NCBI GenBank assembly: GCA_029465975.1
Contig: CM055760.1
Coordinates: 1,815,380 to 1,879,379, forward strand
Direction of reading: 5' to 3'
DNA length: 64,000 nucleotides
Source of the DNA: Dallia pectoralis
Lineage: Eukaryota; Chordata; Actinopteri; Esociformes; Umbridae
Part shown: piece by piece, positions 47,240 through 59,625 of the stretch
How the letters are laid out: every line of letters begins with the position of its first letter
Numbering within the stretch: the first letter of the stretch is position 1
Position numbers and translations under genes: made by a program
The notes under the pieces: model-generated
Databases searched by the model: none
What the model was told of the DNA's origin: nothing
What the model saw: the letters and a program-made list of their open reading frames with translations, nothing else

Positions 47240-48090
47240 AATTATTTTTAGTCCGTTTTCAGGAATTGTATTAATACGTTTCACCTGTTCCTGCATCCCA
47301 GGAGTATAAATATGAGGCCGCACGCATGTAAAATCCCTTTTGCCTCCATCACCAAGGGTAAAACCGGGGAACTATCAGCTAAAAGGAGACAGATGGTTGT
47401 TGACCTACACAGATCAGGCGAAGGATTAAAAAAAACATTCAACAGTTGAGAATACTACTAAGCACAGTCAGTAATGAAAAGATTTCAGAAGTCGAGTAGA
47501 GGACACATGTACATATTGCTGCCCCACCTATGGTGAGCAGGATAGAGGCAAAGGAGAGTACCAGGATCACAGGTTCAGAACTGCACAGACTAGTGCAATA
47601 TTGAAGATGTCAAGTCTCAAAATCAAACGTTAAATGCCATCTACAAATAAAATCTCTTTGGAAGAGTTGCACAAAACAATCCCTTATTGAGCCCGAACCA
47701 CAATTAATATCGTAATGTTCTGGTCAAGTTGAGACAAATATTTTACTTTTTTGCCAGGCACTCCATTTAAATGTTTTTTTCAACTGAAGCTAAGCTAATC
47801 CCCACTGTAAAATGGTGTTGTATCATTGGTGCTTTGGGCCTGTTTTGCTAAATGCGGTCTCCTGTTTGATGGCATAATACATTCCACCAAGAACTAGGAC
47901 TTTTGAACCCAAACCCTGGATGCCTCTACCAGAAGATTGAGACCTTTTCAACGAGACAACGCCACCAAACAAACATCAAACTCAACACAGAAATACCCCC
48001 TTAAGGCTCCGGATTCAAGTTAAAAACATGTAGTCTGGATTAAAAAGTGACAAACCATGTGCTGTGGTGTGGAAAAGTAGTCTCAAATCA
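47240..48090 (+). pseudogene. Tc1-like element relic, third family
   Basis: The N-terminal part at 47350-47470 (ccatcaccaagggtaaaacc, ggagacagatggttgttgac ctacacagatcaggcgaagg, actaagcacagtcagtaatg) matches the helix-turn-helix start of another fish Tc1 family. 47480-47680 and 47790-48030 continue into the catalytic half (cccactgtaaaatggtgttg, ttggtgctttgggcctgttt t, gacaacgccaccaaacaaa, aaggctccggattcaa). Many frameshifts and a deletion in the middle rule out activity. Confidence 0.7.
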
Positions 48091-48484
48091 CACTAAAATA
48101 GTGCCCCAACCATGTTGAAAACAATGTTTTTCAAAAAATATATTACTCAATGATTTATTTAGTTTTTTAGAAACTGTGTTGAAAATAAATGTACATGACC
48201 TCTCCTAATGTTTGAGCACATAATATGACTCCGGTTCAAGGATGCCAACATCTTGAGTTGACAAATCAACAATAGATAATGGTCAACAATTAGAAAGAAT
48301 TTATCTCAGTGCTGTGCTGATCTCCGAATTTCATTTTACTTGTCTTTCTCTCTCTCCATGTCTTTCTCTGTCTATTTCTGTCTCACTCTCTCATGCACAA
48401 TTCAGAGATGTTTAAATCATACTTTTCTAGCATGTCTGTCCTAGTTACGCTAGCTCTAGCACTAGCTAGATAACGACAAGGATA

Positions 48485-48800
48485 ATGACAGAATGCAACG
48501 CATCAGTTGCTCTGCAGTGCGGACCATTGGATTTAAGCTGCCGTCCCTCAAACAACTGGGTAAAGGACTATTCAGAACTCTCCCCTCTGGCAGCCGGCTA
48601 TGGTCTATCAAGACCAAAACATCCCGCTTCAAGAACAGCTTGTTCCCCATGGCAGTGAGTCTAAGGGCCTCTATGCCTCCTCTGACCTTGGACCCCTCCC
48701 CCCACATGACCCACCTTGGACACTCTTATCTAATGATCACAGGGGACATCCTGTACTATAACTGGACATTGCTCTTCTTTTGCACTGTATATTGAATTTT
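48485..48800 (+). pseudogene. Rex1-like LINE C-terminal fragment
   Basis: The frame at 48493 reads MQRISCSAVRTIGFKLPSLK QLGKGLFRTLPSGSRLWSIK, then TKTSRFKNSLFPMAVSL. This is the C-terminal LPSG.RLRSIKTKTSR.KNSFFP block of Rex1/CR1-type LINEs. The 3' region contains tataactggacattgctctt cttttgcactgtatattg, similar to the tail of the 54.8-56.5 kb copy (actagacattgctcttcttt). Confidence 0.8.
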
Positions 48801-48989
48801 TTAGACCACAACAAAGTTTCTTGCATGTTCAAATGACAAGCGGGTATAGTCTTTAGATAAAATCCAGACTGCAAAACCAGGGTTGACAAGGGTATGGTTT
48901 ACCAGTGGTTTTCCTATTGATCTTTTTTCCCTTTTTACATGGCCTCAGTAAAGGCACAACATAACATCTATAACATACAGAGCATGTGC

Positions 48990-49150
48990 TAGTATAGGGG
49001 CTACTGTTACCCTGGTGTTTAAAGCATCTGACCAGTAACTCAAAAGATCGCGGATTGAATCCTTGAGCCAGCAAGGTGATACTTTTGTAATTCTACCCCT
49101 GAGAAAAGCTGTTAATTCTAATTGCTCTCATGGTTCTCAGTCAACATACT
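48990..49150 (+). mobile_element. tRNA-headed SINE, diverged
   Basis: The sequence ggtgtttaaagcatctgacc agtaactcaaaagatcgcgg attgaatcc keeps the same SINE head as 8278-8400, including the B-box-like cggattgaatcc. It is followed by cctgagaaaagctgttaatt. It is a second, independent insertion of that family. Confidence 0.65.
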
Positions 49151-50559
49151 GTGTATAACATATTTATGTTTCATGGTAGAAGACTTCATCAAGACATTAC
49201 AAGCAGCTGTCTGACTATCGCTGTCCCTATTGTTAGGGGTAGACATCTTAATTGCTCGTGCTCTCTAGTGCAGTTCATGTACTAGCCATCAGGGAGAAGA
49301 CAAAAAAGTGTTAATGGAAATTTGAGAGAGTGAGACAGTGAGTGACTCAGCTATTTATTGTACTGTGATTGTGTCACTGTTTCTCAATCTGAGACATGTA
49401 CATTTAAAAGGGCCAAGCTCAAAATCTGAGTCTGAAAGGGCGTTCACCAGTGTCTATAGGCTCGGCAAAGGATTTCCCTATGCTGACAGGAATCGTTTGC
49501 TATATTTAAAAAAAAATGTCTGATGGACACATCATCACAAAAAAACCCTGGACCACCTAAGGACATCCATGGTACCGCCTGATGTTACCGGGACATCCTA
49601 ATGACTCATTTCTGTTTGAAATTATATATATATCATTAGGCAACAACAAGATTACTCGTCTCTGCTACCGCAGACCACACAGGAAGTGACAGGTGATCTA
49701 TTCTTTGAAAGGGCATGTGCAAACGAATGTAAGGGTCTGAGCGCAGTACATTCTCTTAGCATAGGACTATTGTGTGGGTCTACATAGGAAAAGAAACAAA
49801 TGGAATGTGAACAAGAAAGAGAGAGAGAGCAGAGTATTAAAAGTGATTGTTAGGAGATGTAGCCTATAAGGAAGTCCTACGCAATTGGATCTTAAAGAGC
49901 AATGACAGCAGCATGCAGAAGTAACGTTTCTCTTGAAAAATAGCAAATGAGTGCTGGCTGGCAAATCTGCACATACCCTCATTTAAAGAGGATCATGACC
50001 ACCATAGCATATACAGCATAGGTGTCAACCAGCTCCATGGAGGGCTGAGTGTCTCATCTAGTACATGATGGATTAATTAGGTCACTAATTTATTAGGTTC
50101 TAGCCTCACCTGGTTGTTCAAGTTTGCACTGGGAACTGATTTAAAATAAAAAATAAAAACCTGCATGCACTAGGCCCTCCATGGAATCGGTTTGACACCC
50201 CTCACATGGACAGTTATGTTCACCTCTAATATTTCAGTCTTGGTAAGAAGCTATGGATGGTTTGACGACTTGCATTCCAATTTTTATCCAGTGAGACTGC
50301 ATTCATTTTAAGACTGGTATTGGTATTCAAAACCAATATCCCGGGCATATGCAAGCCGCCATTTGCAATGCCCTACAAGCAGCGCAACAAAAGCTCTTCT
50401 GCAATTTTCTAGGCTGGGCAGTGCTCCTTTAACTCTTATTGTAAGCATTTAATTAATGAAAAGCAAAGGCGAGGACAACTAAGTGTCTTGGCATACTATA
50501 GACGAACATGGGGTTTTAATCTGTTTTTATATCAGTTTTTAGTCTGCCTTCTTTGCATT

Positions 50560-50730
50560 TTGTCATTTAGCACACTCTGCTATCCAGGGCGACTTACAGA
50601 AGCAATTATGGTAAACTGCCAAGAAGAGAACGACAGATTTATTTCCTCTTGCCGGCTCAGGGATTCGATCCAAAAACCTTTAAGATACTGGATAGATGCT
50701 CTAACCACTAGATCTCCTGACTCTATTTTG
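50560..50730 (-). mobile_element. SINE, minus orientation
   Basis: The sequence tttagcacactctgctatcc agggcgacttacag is the conserved 3' body of fish tRNA SINEs (TTTAGCAGACGCTCTTATCC AGAGCGACTTACAG). It is followed at 50659-50720 by the reversed tRNA head (cagggattcgatccaaaaac, gatgctctaaccactagatc). Head and body are both recognisable, so it is close to complete. Confidence 0.75.
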
Positions 50731-52099
50731 CCAACTTCATTTGTTGTTGTCTAGGCAAGACAAAAACAGTCTGCTGAAGTAATTGAATTATACAAAGCTG
50801 TCGACTCTTCCAATCAGAGGGCACAGGGTTTGCTCATATACAGTATGCTGAGCTGGCAGCACAAAGCCGGTCCTAGATCTGTTGGTGCTATCTTTACAGG
50901 AAAATGACCATGGGGATTGGCAAGACCCCAAACAGACATGGGAGGCTAGAGGGTTGAGTTGGTCCACATTTTAAGTTCAGCTTGTGCAATCTTTGTCCTC
51001 TATCTTAAACCCCTGTTGCATGTACTAGACGATTCAGGGGAGCTTTCTTTTAATTTCTGTAAGATAAAAATACCAACAGGCAATTCTGCCTCAGACTTGA
51101 GAGACTCATCACGTAAAAGCACTTTTGTCTTATGAATCATTAATTGAGAAGATGAGAGATGAAATTGCATTACCATTCCGACCTCAACAGTGAGTAATTT
51201 GTGTGAAAATTGAATTCGCAGCGTTTCATGGTCTAAACCAAACTACCCTTTTGAATTTCGAAAACATTTAATGACAAAAACATTTTCTAACGACTTAGAT
51301 AAATAAAGTGAACAAACAAGTGTTCAGGTAGGGATTTCTCTATCTCTATATTACAATACACAGAGACAGTGAAATGTGTTCACAATAACTCATGGCAAAC
51401 AATCAATCTACAGGAATTACCTACATGCATATAACAAGTCAATTACCTACTTGCATTATGATTGTGTGCAGTATTATTATAACAGTTGGTTCAATTCAGC
51501 TGAATTATGAATTATGAAAATATTAAAAATGGCTGTCAGTGGGCAGACCTACGTTAGCCTGGCTTCCCCAATCTCCTCTATACACGTACTATACACATTA
51601 TTCCCCACCTAAATACAGTTGGTCTGTCAAATCCAGTCACACACCAATTCAGTCACACACAGGCTGAATCCTGTAAATTGTAGCTTTGCCATGCAAAATG
51701 TACTGCTAAGTGTCTCTGAAAAGCTTTTTGTTGCAACAGTAAATGCACCATCTCTTCATAGAATAGTATCCGCAATCATTCAGCCAATCCGACTCCTGCC
51801 TCAACATATAACATTTGCATGAAACAATTCTGCCTTGCTTGATTAGGTGATCCCTACAGCTACAACAATGTGACATTTTAAGAGAAAATGCTAAATTAGG
51901 ACTGGTCATGTGCATCGAAATCCAATATATTACATGGTTGCATGCATTTAGCATAATCAAACGTTCAGTTCTCTGCAGAAATGTCATTAACTCTCATTGG
52001 CTTGGCACACATGAATAATATATGAAACTGTCATTCTTCACTAACGGCCTGTAATTATAGATTGTTGTGTGGATACAACAGTTGAGCCGGTGAACAGAA

Positions 52100-52680
52100 A
52101 CTACACACCTTTTAAAAGTTTGGGGTCACTTAGAAACCTCCTGTTTTTTTAAGAAAATGCCAATTTTTATCCATTGAAATAACATCAAATTGAATAAATA
52201 TGTTAGCTAAAAACCGCTGAAATGTAATGCAAAATCGAGATTCAGATTCAGAAATTAAGGTTATTCCTTGCAAGAAATTGCCAGGAAACTGAAGATCTTG
52301 TATAATGATGTGTACAACTCCCTACACAGAACGCACAAACGGGGTCTAACCAACACAGAAAAAGGAGCATGGTGCTTCAATGAACAACTTATTACATTAC
52401 AGTGTCTTTTGAGAAGCAGACAAGTGACAGCTTCAACGTTAACAGTGAATTGTGAATCTGGGATCCTGGCCTTCTAGACAGCGTTGCAAAGAAAAAGCCA
52501 TATTCCAGACCATAAAAAAGTAACAGTGTTTTGGAGAGATGAATACGAAGTTTAAGGTGTTTAGAAAACAAAGAAAAACATTTGTGAGACGCAGACCAAA
52601 TGAAAAGATACTTGAGGAGTGCTTAGTCTGGGTGGTCTCCGTGTGCTCTGGTGGTGGTAATGTATGAGACTTGTACAGGG
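52100..52680 (+). pseudogene. Tc1-like element relic of the 16.8 kb family
   Basis: The left terminal repeat aaaagtttggggtcacttag is at 52116. The transposase start follows (gcaagaaattgccaggaaac tgaagatcttgtataatgat, aacagtgaattgtgaatctg ggatcctggccttctagaca), then further C-terminal pieces (agatgaatacgaagttt, acgcagaccaaatgaaaaga, ggtggtaatgtatgag). It has multiple frameshifts and no right end before the LTR at 52707. Confidence 0.75.
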
Positions 52681-52869
52681 TAAAAAAAATAATTGGATGG
52701 TTCGACGTAGGTGTAACAGTCGGACCTTTCCGTTTCCCTTGGCCCGAGAGTTGGCTCGTTCCCCTGCCAGCGGAGAGGGGTAATCAATGACATTTGGGAC
52801 ACCTGCGCGTAATGCGCACCTGTTTTGGGTTGGGACTCATTAGTCCACTATTTAGTTCAGTCCCTGTAG

Positions 52870-53480
52870 TGTCCTTTTCCACTACATAGAACCAGCTTGA
52901 CTCGACTTGGCCCGATTCGGCTCGGCTCGCTTTCGCTCCGTTGTCCGTTGCAGATAGTACCTGCACAATAGTACCCGGTCGTCATAGCGACGCGGCAGGA
53001 AACTGCTGTGATGTAATCTTCTACGCGACGCGGCGACACACACTCGCTACCCACCCACACACACACACACACAAGACAATGGAGGAAATCGAGTGTATGC
53101 TGTGTTTGATCCGCGAGATGTGGCTGTTTCTCACGGCGCATTCGTTCGGTTTGCCATAGTTTTCGTAATGGATAATGTACAGCTCTCACGCAATCTCTGG
53201 CCAAACTATTTAAAAATGGTGGGATAACTCAGGATACTACATCTGGTGCGTTCAATGATGATGCAGTGAATAATGACGATTCTCTGACCAATCAGCAGTC
53301 TGCCGTGTTTTCACGTCACATTTTAGTATCGCCTCAGCTCGCTCAGAACCTCGCCTGAGGTGGTACGAAAAAAAGTACCTGGAAGCAGGTACAGGTACAA
53401 CTTTTACCCAGTGGAAAACCAAAAAAGCCGCGTCGAGTCAAGCTGATGCGAGCTGGTTCTGTGCACTGGAAAAGCGCCAA
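52870..53480. mobile_element. MITE-like element with long inverted ends, nested in the LTR
   Basis: The left end ccttttccactacatagaac cagcttgactcgac and the right end gtcgagtcaagctgatgcga gctggttctgtgcactggaa aagc are imperfect inverted repeats of about 40 bp. The interior is GC-rich with further small inverted pairs (agtacctgcacaatagtacc, aagtacctggaagcaggtac). No transposase is encoded. I recognise the terminus as common in teleost DNA but am unsure of the superfamily, and the target duplication is unclear. Confidence 0.7.
53041..53074. repeat. Short CA-rich tract
   Basis: A (CA)n stretch of about 20 bp with a CCCA interruption lies within the nested MITE. Confidence 0.8.
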
Positions 53481-54829
53481 AATTGTTGGAGCATTGATTC
53501 ATGTTTTCGTTATGTGTGCAGGTATTGCTGTTTATTGTCTCGTGTGTACCCTCTGCGCTTGTGTCCTAAATCTGCTACCTGCCGAGAGCACATACGTTAC
53601 AGTAGGTAGTGCCCATCATGGGTAATTCAACTTGTGGGAGGTGCTTCAGAAATCATTGGGTGAAATCTCGTTAGATTTCAACCAATTGACAACTGGAATG
53701 TCGAAAGCCTGGCTGCAAGGATGTAATTGCTGCAAATTATGGATTATTTGACAAAAGCAATGTTTGAAGCACACTGATTAAAATACAAAATAATTATCTT
53801 AATCAATGTCAATTACCATATTTCGTATTCATTTTGCTTTATTTATTAGTTAAACTCATTTCATATATGATATTTAATGAAATACATGGCATTTCTTAGT
53901 AACAGCAAAGTTTTGAACGTTAGTTCAAACAAATGTAATGTCTCTGCTTTTCTTGGGTCATCTGGCAGGTAAATGCTTCAGCATTTCTTTTGCATTTAAA
54001 ACTACCAGAACATTAACACACATGCACACACACACACAAAAACTGCCTGTGTGACACAGTATGTTGGTCTGCGATGACTGTGACCGTTGCAGCGAGAACA
54101 ATGCAATGATGCTGTTCCAGGTGGCAGGTGAAGTATGTCTGGGTCTGTTTTTGTCTGTGTGCCAATCATTGAATTAGTCTACTCTATGACACTCAATACC
54201 ACTCCTGCTTAGATGCCAAAATTCACTGTGAACTCATAGGAACTGTCTAGAATGTTCTGACCTAACCAGAGCTGAATTGCTGTTAGAAATGTTTTAAACA
54301 CTATAGCAAGGCTTGATTTAGCTAGCGTGGCACAAAAAAACAATGTAATACTTCCAATCCAGCCAACACTCAAAGAATGTGACTAAAAGAGGATCAGTCG
54401 GGAGAGAAATTAATATGTTTTGCTGGAAGACATGTGGACTCATTTTAATGTTAAAGTAGAAAATATGTACCAGTGATAGACATAACAGGCATTTCACGGT
54501 ACTGTTCTGTCACGAGTGGTGAACCTTTTGGGTCTTTTAGTGGGGTGCACACATTCTTTCCGGGGAACTTTTTCTGTTCATTATTATGAGTTTGTTTTAT
54601 GTCAAATAAATACCACGAACGTATGATCCAGCTCTGCAGTTGGCTTTAGCCCCACTACATCCATGGGATTATATGACATGTTCTCATAAACTGGAATCAT
54701 TTTTCATTAACTGCAAGCCCTTCTACAGTCCGCGGGAATTGTCATCACTCATCACTGGTTGGTGTTTAAATTCCTCCGCTTGGTAACGTAAAAAAGAGGC
54801 TCAAAGGCTAATAGCTGAACAAATACTGG

Positions 54830-56480
54830 CGAATGAATGACTATTATCGGGGTTCTCTGGTTATCTCAACTTTAACAAAGGTACCTAAATACAAACAATT
54901 TATTAAAATCCGGATCCGAGATGCAAATATTCTAGACCACTGTTACACTACTGTAGAATACCTACCACGCTGTTGGCCGTGCTGCACTGGGACTCTTGGA
55001 CCACATGATGGTCCATCTAATTCCATCATACAGGCAAACATTTTAACTCTCTATGCCCATGGTAACAAGTTAAAAAAGGTGCAGTGAAGCCATAGAGACG
55101 CTACGCGATTGTCTGGACTGTACTGATTGGGATATATTCAGGGCTACCACAGACAACCTTGATGAATATAAAGATGCTTCATATATTAGCTTCGGTGAGG
55201 ATAGTTACATTTCGACTCAAACCAGTGTACGCTATAACAACAACAGACCATCGTTCACAGCTGATCTCAGATGTCTGTGGGCGATCAAGGAGGAGGCTTT
55301 CAGAAGGGGCGACATGGACCTACTCATAGAGGCTAAGAACAGCTTCTCAAAGGCAGTAAAAAAGAGGCCAAGTGCTTGTATGGTGAGAAACTAAAGCAAC
55401 AGCTCTCAGCGAATGACACTTCTTTGGTCTGGGGGGGGATTAGACAGATAAGAAATTGCCTGTCTGCACAGTCTCTGCCTACACCTTCAAGCAATGTGCT
55501 GATCATCTATCTGCTGTGTTTACAGACATTTTCAATAAATCATTGCAGCATACCAGCCTAGTTCAAATCCTTCAACATCATCCCAGTTTTCAAAGAAAAA
55601 ACAAGGATCACAGGGCTTAATGATGACTACAGAGCAGTTGCTCTGACCTCTGTGGTTATGAAATCCCTTGACACCTAGACAGACCCATTGCAGTTTGCCT
55701 ACAGAGCCAACAGGTCTGTGGTCGACACGATGCCAGAATCCTGTTTGTGGACTTCAACTTTGCATACAACACCATAATCCCAGCCCTACTCCAGGATTTG
55801 CTCTCCACCATGGGAGTGCTTGTGTCCACTTGTAAATGGATCACAGACTTTTTTCCGACAGGAGGCAGCACGTGAGGTTGGGAAAACACCTATCGACCCT
55901 CTGACCATCAGAACTGGCTCCCCTCAAGGTTACCAGTGGAGATGAGTGTGGACTTCAGGAGAAGCCCAGGTGACCTTTGACCCATTGTCCTGGGGTGCTC
56001 CCCAGTCAACACTGTGGAGTCCTTTTGCTTCCTGGGCAACACCATCGCCCAGGACCTCAAGTGGGAGCTGAACATCACCTCTCTCACCAAGAAATCACAA
56101 CAGGCAGTACCGGCTGCGGCAGCTCAAGAAGTACAAACTGCCACTTCCATGATGATTAATGCCAACGCAGCCATCATCAAGTCCATCCTGACCTCCTCCA
56201 TCATGGTACGCTGCAACCACTGTCAAGGATAGAGACAAACTGCAACGCATTATTTGCACATGATCGAGTGGATCTTTGGATGCAAGCTGCCATTCTTCAA
56301 AGAACTGTTCAAAACCAGGTCACAAGTCCCGCACCGCACATTACTCACAATGGACACTATCGGCTCTGATATGAAAAAAACCCTCAATAGACAACCTGAA
56401 CAATAACTAGACATTGCTCTTCTTTCGCACAACTGTATATACCACTAGATCATGCTCTTTTGCACAATCTGAAACTAGAA
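54830..56480 (+). mobile_element. Rex1-like LINE copy, endonuclease end to 3' tail, inactivated
   Basis: In order: 54880-54970 is the end of the endonuclease (VPKYKQFIKIRIRDANILDH CYTT). 55085-55400 is the linker (LRDCLDCTDWDIFRATTDNL DEY; KEEAFRRGD; EAKNSFSKAV). 55620-55700 and 55735-55860 are RT (NDDYRAVALTSVVMKSL, LFVDFNFAYNTIIPALL, LLSTMGVLVSTCKWITDFF). 56005-56110 is VESFCFLGNTIAQDLKWELN plus SLTKKSQQ. 56190-56300 is SILTSSIMV and LQRIICT-like. The YADD segment is deleted between about 55925 and 55935. Stops and frameshifts make it non-functional. The 3' tail includes actagacattgctcttcttt. Confidence 0.85.
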
Positions 56481-58329
56481 CCTGGACATTGCTCTTTTTG
56501 TTTTGTTGCAATCTGCTCACACATTTAGAAATTGCTCTATTGCACTTCAAAAACATATTACACACTATATTTAACCATTACAAATGCCAAACAGGCATGG
56601 TTTCTCTTGTCGGACTGTTCGTGTTATGTGTTTTGCTCTGTTTTCACTGTTCGTGTACGTTTTAAAATATGTGTTCCAAATGCTGCATCTAGGGGTAAGA
56701 ACAAATTCCTTGGGTGTGTTAATAGACTTAATATTGGCCAAACAGTTTTAAGCCAATTAATTAGAAAGATTTCATATAGCATTTAAACCCAGGTCTTGCC
56801 CTGGCATCACCTCAGAGTTCTAAAATATGACTGACTAAAACATTGTATTTATTATTTTATTGTATTTATATTTTATTTATAGATCTGTGATAGTCTTTAG
56901 GAGTATTCTTGTTTTGGAATATATTGTATGTTTTTCATTGGGGATGGAGAATGTCTATGAATGGGATATAAAAAAAATCACTAGACAGGAGAGCTATGTG
57001 ACTTCTCAGTTTATATGTAGGCCCTTTAACCTCAGTTAACACGAAGACAAATAAAACCTTCTGCAGGTCAACAGGGCTCTCAGCTCTCTCTCTCTCTATC
57101 TCTATGTACTGCTCCCTTTTCTGGCTGGCTGGCTCTCTGCTGTTCCTTACCACTGAATTATGATACACAGGTCAGCCGGCTCACATTCCCCTCTTCCCAG
57201 GTCAATTACCTGAGTCATGAATCACTAAGACCCAGGCCAACAGATCCTTGAAGTGACATCAGGGTGACAGACCTCTTTAAGAGGCAGGGTGATTGGCTGC
57301 TACAAACACAGGGTCGACAATGCCATTACGTTGCATTTAACACATCAGTCCCTGGTCCCAGGCATTAGCTGCATGAATGAATTAATGAATAAAGAAATAG
57401 ATATAACACACAAACAAGTTTGAGTTTTTGCAGGAGAAACGGAAATACAGTTTATATTGGAAATCTTGTACTTTGCTAATATACTGCTTCCCATTGAACA
57501 CAATAGTTTTGTGGGAATCAAACCCCAAACTCTCAGGTTACAAGTGTCATACCCTTACCAAACGGGTTACATGGTATCGAGTGGATGCTTCCAGACAGGT
57601 TTATTGTGTATATAGAGTGAAGCCCAACCGGAGTCTCTTTGGGGATGGTGCCGCTGCTGTTTTCACTCCACAAGTCCAGCCTGAGCTCCTGCAGTGGGAC
57701 AATGATTTGGCAGAGACAGGGCCAATAACTGGTGGTTCTCGCAGAGCGCCACAGATGTAGCCAGACAGCAGATGTCTGATGGGATTCTCTGTGTCTGCAG
57801 TCACTGACTTGTGCTCTGTTAGGCCTGGATGCATGCTGCAGTTGGCACGGATCTGCAGACCCTTGCTGTTGCGTAGCAATCAAAAGGAGTGCCACATTCT
57901 CGCTCACGGTATCAATTCTATTACCTTAAAGTCAATGATCTCAAATGCACATTGTTATCCATGTTACCCATGGAAGCATTTTGAGATAAGCACCCTGAGC
58001 TGTTAAGTGATGTACAGTATAATGGCCCAGCAATAATGACCTACAAACATGAGGGATTAAAAAAAACACTGGACAATCTCTACTCTAAAAACGGGTAGGC
58101 AAAACATACACAAATATAGATTTTTATAACTTTCAGACATATTTTAAGGCGGTTGGGGCTGGAAATAACCTTTGAGAGGAATCAGTGACTACTGTACATA
58201 GTATAGATTGTTCTAATGGAGGAATGAAGAGATATTGGCTGGATGGGCTCTGCCCTGTGTTTCTCTCAGCCCCTGATGAGATAAAGAGCCATATCTAGCT
58301 CTGGGTCGAGTCTCTTAAGAGGGAGGGAC

Positions 58330-58490
58330 AGGATTCATGGAAGAGCTGTCTCTGATGACGGAGGGGGGAACAAGGTTGATGGAAGAACTGCCAACCGTCT
58401 CTGTCTGTGACAGCAGAGGGAGGAGACTGATGGAGGAGCTGACAGCAGTCTCTGTCTCTGACAGAGGATGGAGGGTGAGTACTGATGGGA
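58330..58490. repeat. Imperfect tandem repeat, about 60-bp period
   Basis: Related units are seen: ggaagagctgtctctgatga cggagggggg; tgatggaagaactgccaacc gtctctgtctgtgacagcag agggaggaga; and ctgatggaggagctgacagc agtctctgtctctgacagag gatggaggg. They amount to about three degenerate copies. The surrounding 58200-58800 is more GC-rich and less repetitive than most of intron 2. Confidence 0.6.
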
Positions 58491-59206
58491 AAGATAGAAG
58501 AGGGTGATGCTAAAAATGCCTTAATCCCTGGGCCGGAGGAATGGCAGGAATGCTGTAGGCAGCGTCACCACACTGCAATAGTCTGAGGCTGCCGCGGGAT
58601 CTGGCTGCAGCCGCAGCAGACTTACCTAACACAACAGAGAGGGATCATTTAATGATGGACTCCGGCATTAGGGAGATTATGACAGCAGAGCACTTGGTTT
58701 GTCCCTCTGCACTTGTTATAATCTGCTGTGGGCCGGCTAACGTGCTGCAGCAGTGTGATGTGTGACTGATTCAATGCCCTCTGTCCTTCCCTGGATGCCA
58801 ATAGTTGGGACAGATACTGCGTTGGTTCCTTTCACTACTCATTTATTTTGTCCATTTTGTTCGTTAACACAAATATAACGATGCATTTCAAGAGAAAAGA
58901 TCTGTGTGAACATATAAGTGAAAAACTGACTAGAGACAGAAAGGATACAGTGAGAGTGAACGATTAATGAAAAGAAAGAACTAAAGAGAAAGACAGAAGG
59001 AAAAAGACAGAAATTATACAGTTGTGTTATTATGGTTGTATACCCTGGTCGAAATTGTGACATTTTGACATTGACTTCATTTTGGCATTGACTTAAATAT
59101 TACTGATCATGCAAAAAATGTATTTTTAAGAACAGTGATCATATGAAGTAATTTAGAAAAAAAGTAGTTTGGCTCTTTTTAAATCTTAATGATAACAGAC
59201 ACAAGT

Positions 59207-59230
59207 TGACACACACACACACACACACAG
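59207..59230. repeat. (AC)n microsatellite, about 11 repeats
   Basis: A short uninterrupted dinucleotide run. Confidence 0.9.
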
Positions 59231-59334
59231 GTTACAATGGCAATTAAAGGTCAATGTACCACACCTGTGGCATTTTAAATTCCAATTAGTGTTTCTGCAT
59301 AAATTATATATATGGAGAAGGGTCAACAAGATCT

Positions 59335-59625
59335 ATAAGCAAATAATACTATCCCCACTGTAAAGCATGGTGGTGGCTCCCTGCTGTTTTGGAGGTGTGT
59401 GCATCTTTATGGCAAGATGAATGCAGCATGTTAACAGAAAATACTGCCAGACAATTTGCATTCTTCTGCACGCTCTTGGACTTTCAAGCACGACATTGAC
59501 CCTAAGCAAAAGTCCAAGTGGTTCAAAAAGGTGAAGGTTCTGGAGTGGCCATCACAGTCTTCTGACCTTTATATCATCGAGCCACTCAGGGGAGGTCTTA
59601 TGGTACATAAATTACCAATTCTCTA
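59335..59625 (+). pseudogene. Tc1-like transposase C-terminal fragment
   Basis: The sequence ccccactgtaaagcatggtg gtggctccctgctgttttgg, then cttttggacttt-like, caagcacgacattgacccta agca, aggttctggagtggccatca cagtcttctgacctttatat and catcgagccactcagggga covers the GGSVMVW, HDxDPKH, VLEWPSQS-DL and IEPLxG stations. These include the second catalytic Asp (as HDIDPK) and the Glu. Several single-base deletions break the frame. Confidence 0.75.

Larger units (their letters stand above)
52707..53606 (+). mobile_element. Solo LTR with GTAGG target duplication, interrupted by a MITE
   Basis: The LTR runs from TGTAACAGTCGGACC (52712) to CATACGTTACA (53601), flanked by GTAGG at 52707-52711 and 53602-53606. 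It contains gggactcattagtccactat ttagttcagt, related to the 9570-10022 LTR. A structured GC-richer element of about 610 bp is inserted near 52870. Without it the LTR is about 280 bp. No internal retroelement genes are seen. Confidence 0.85.
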
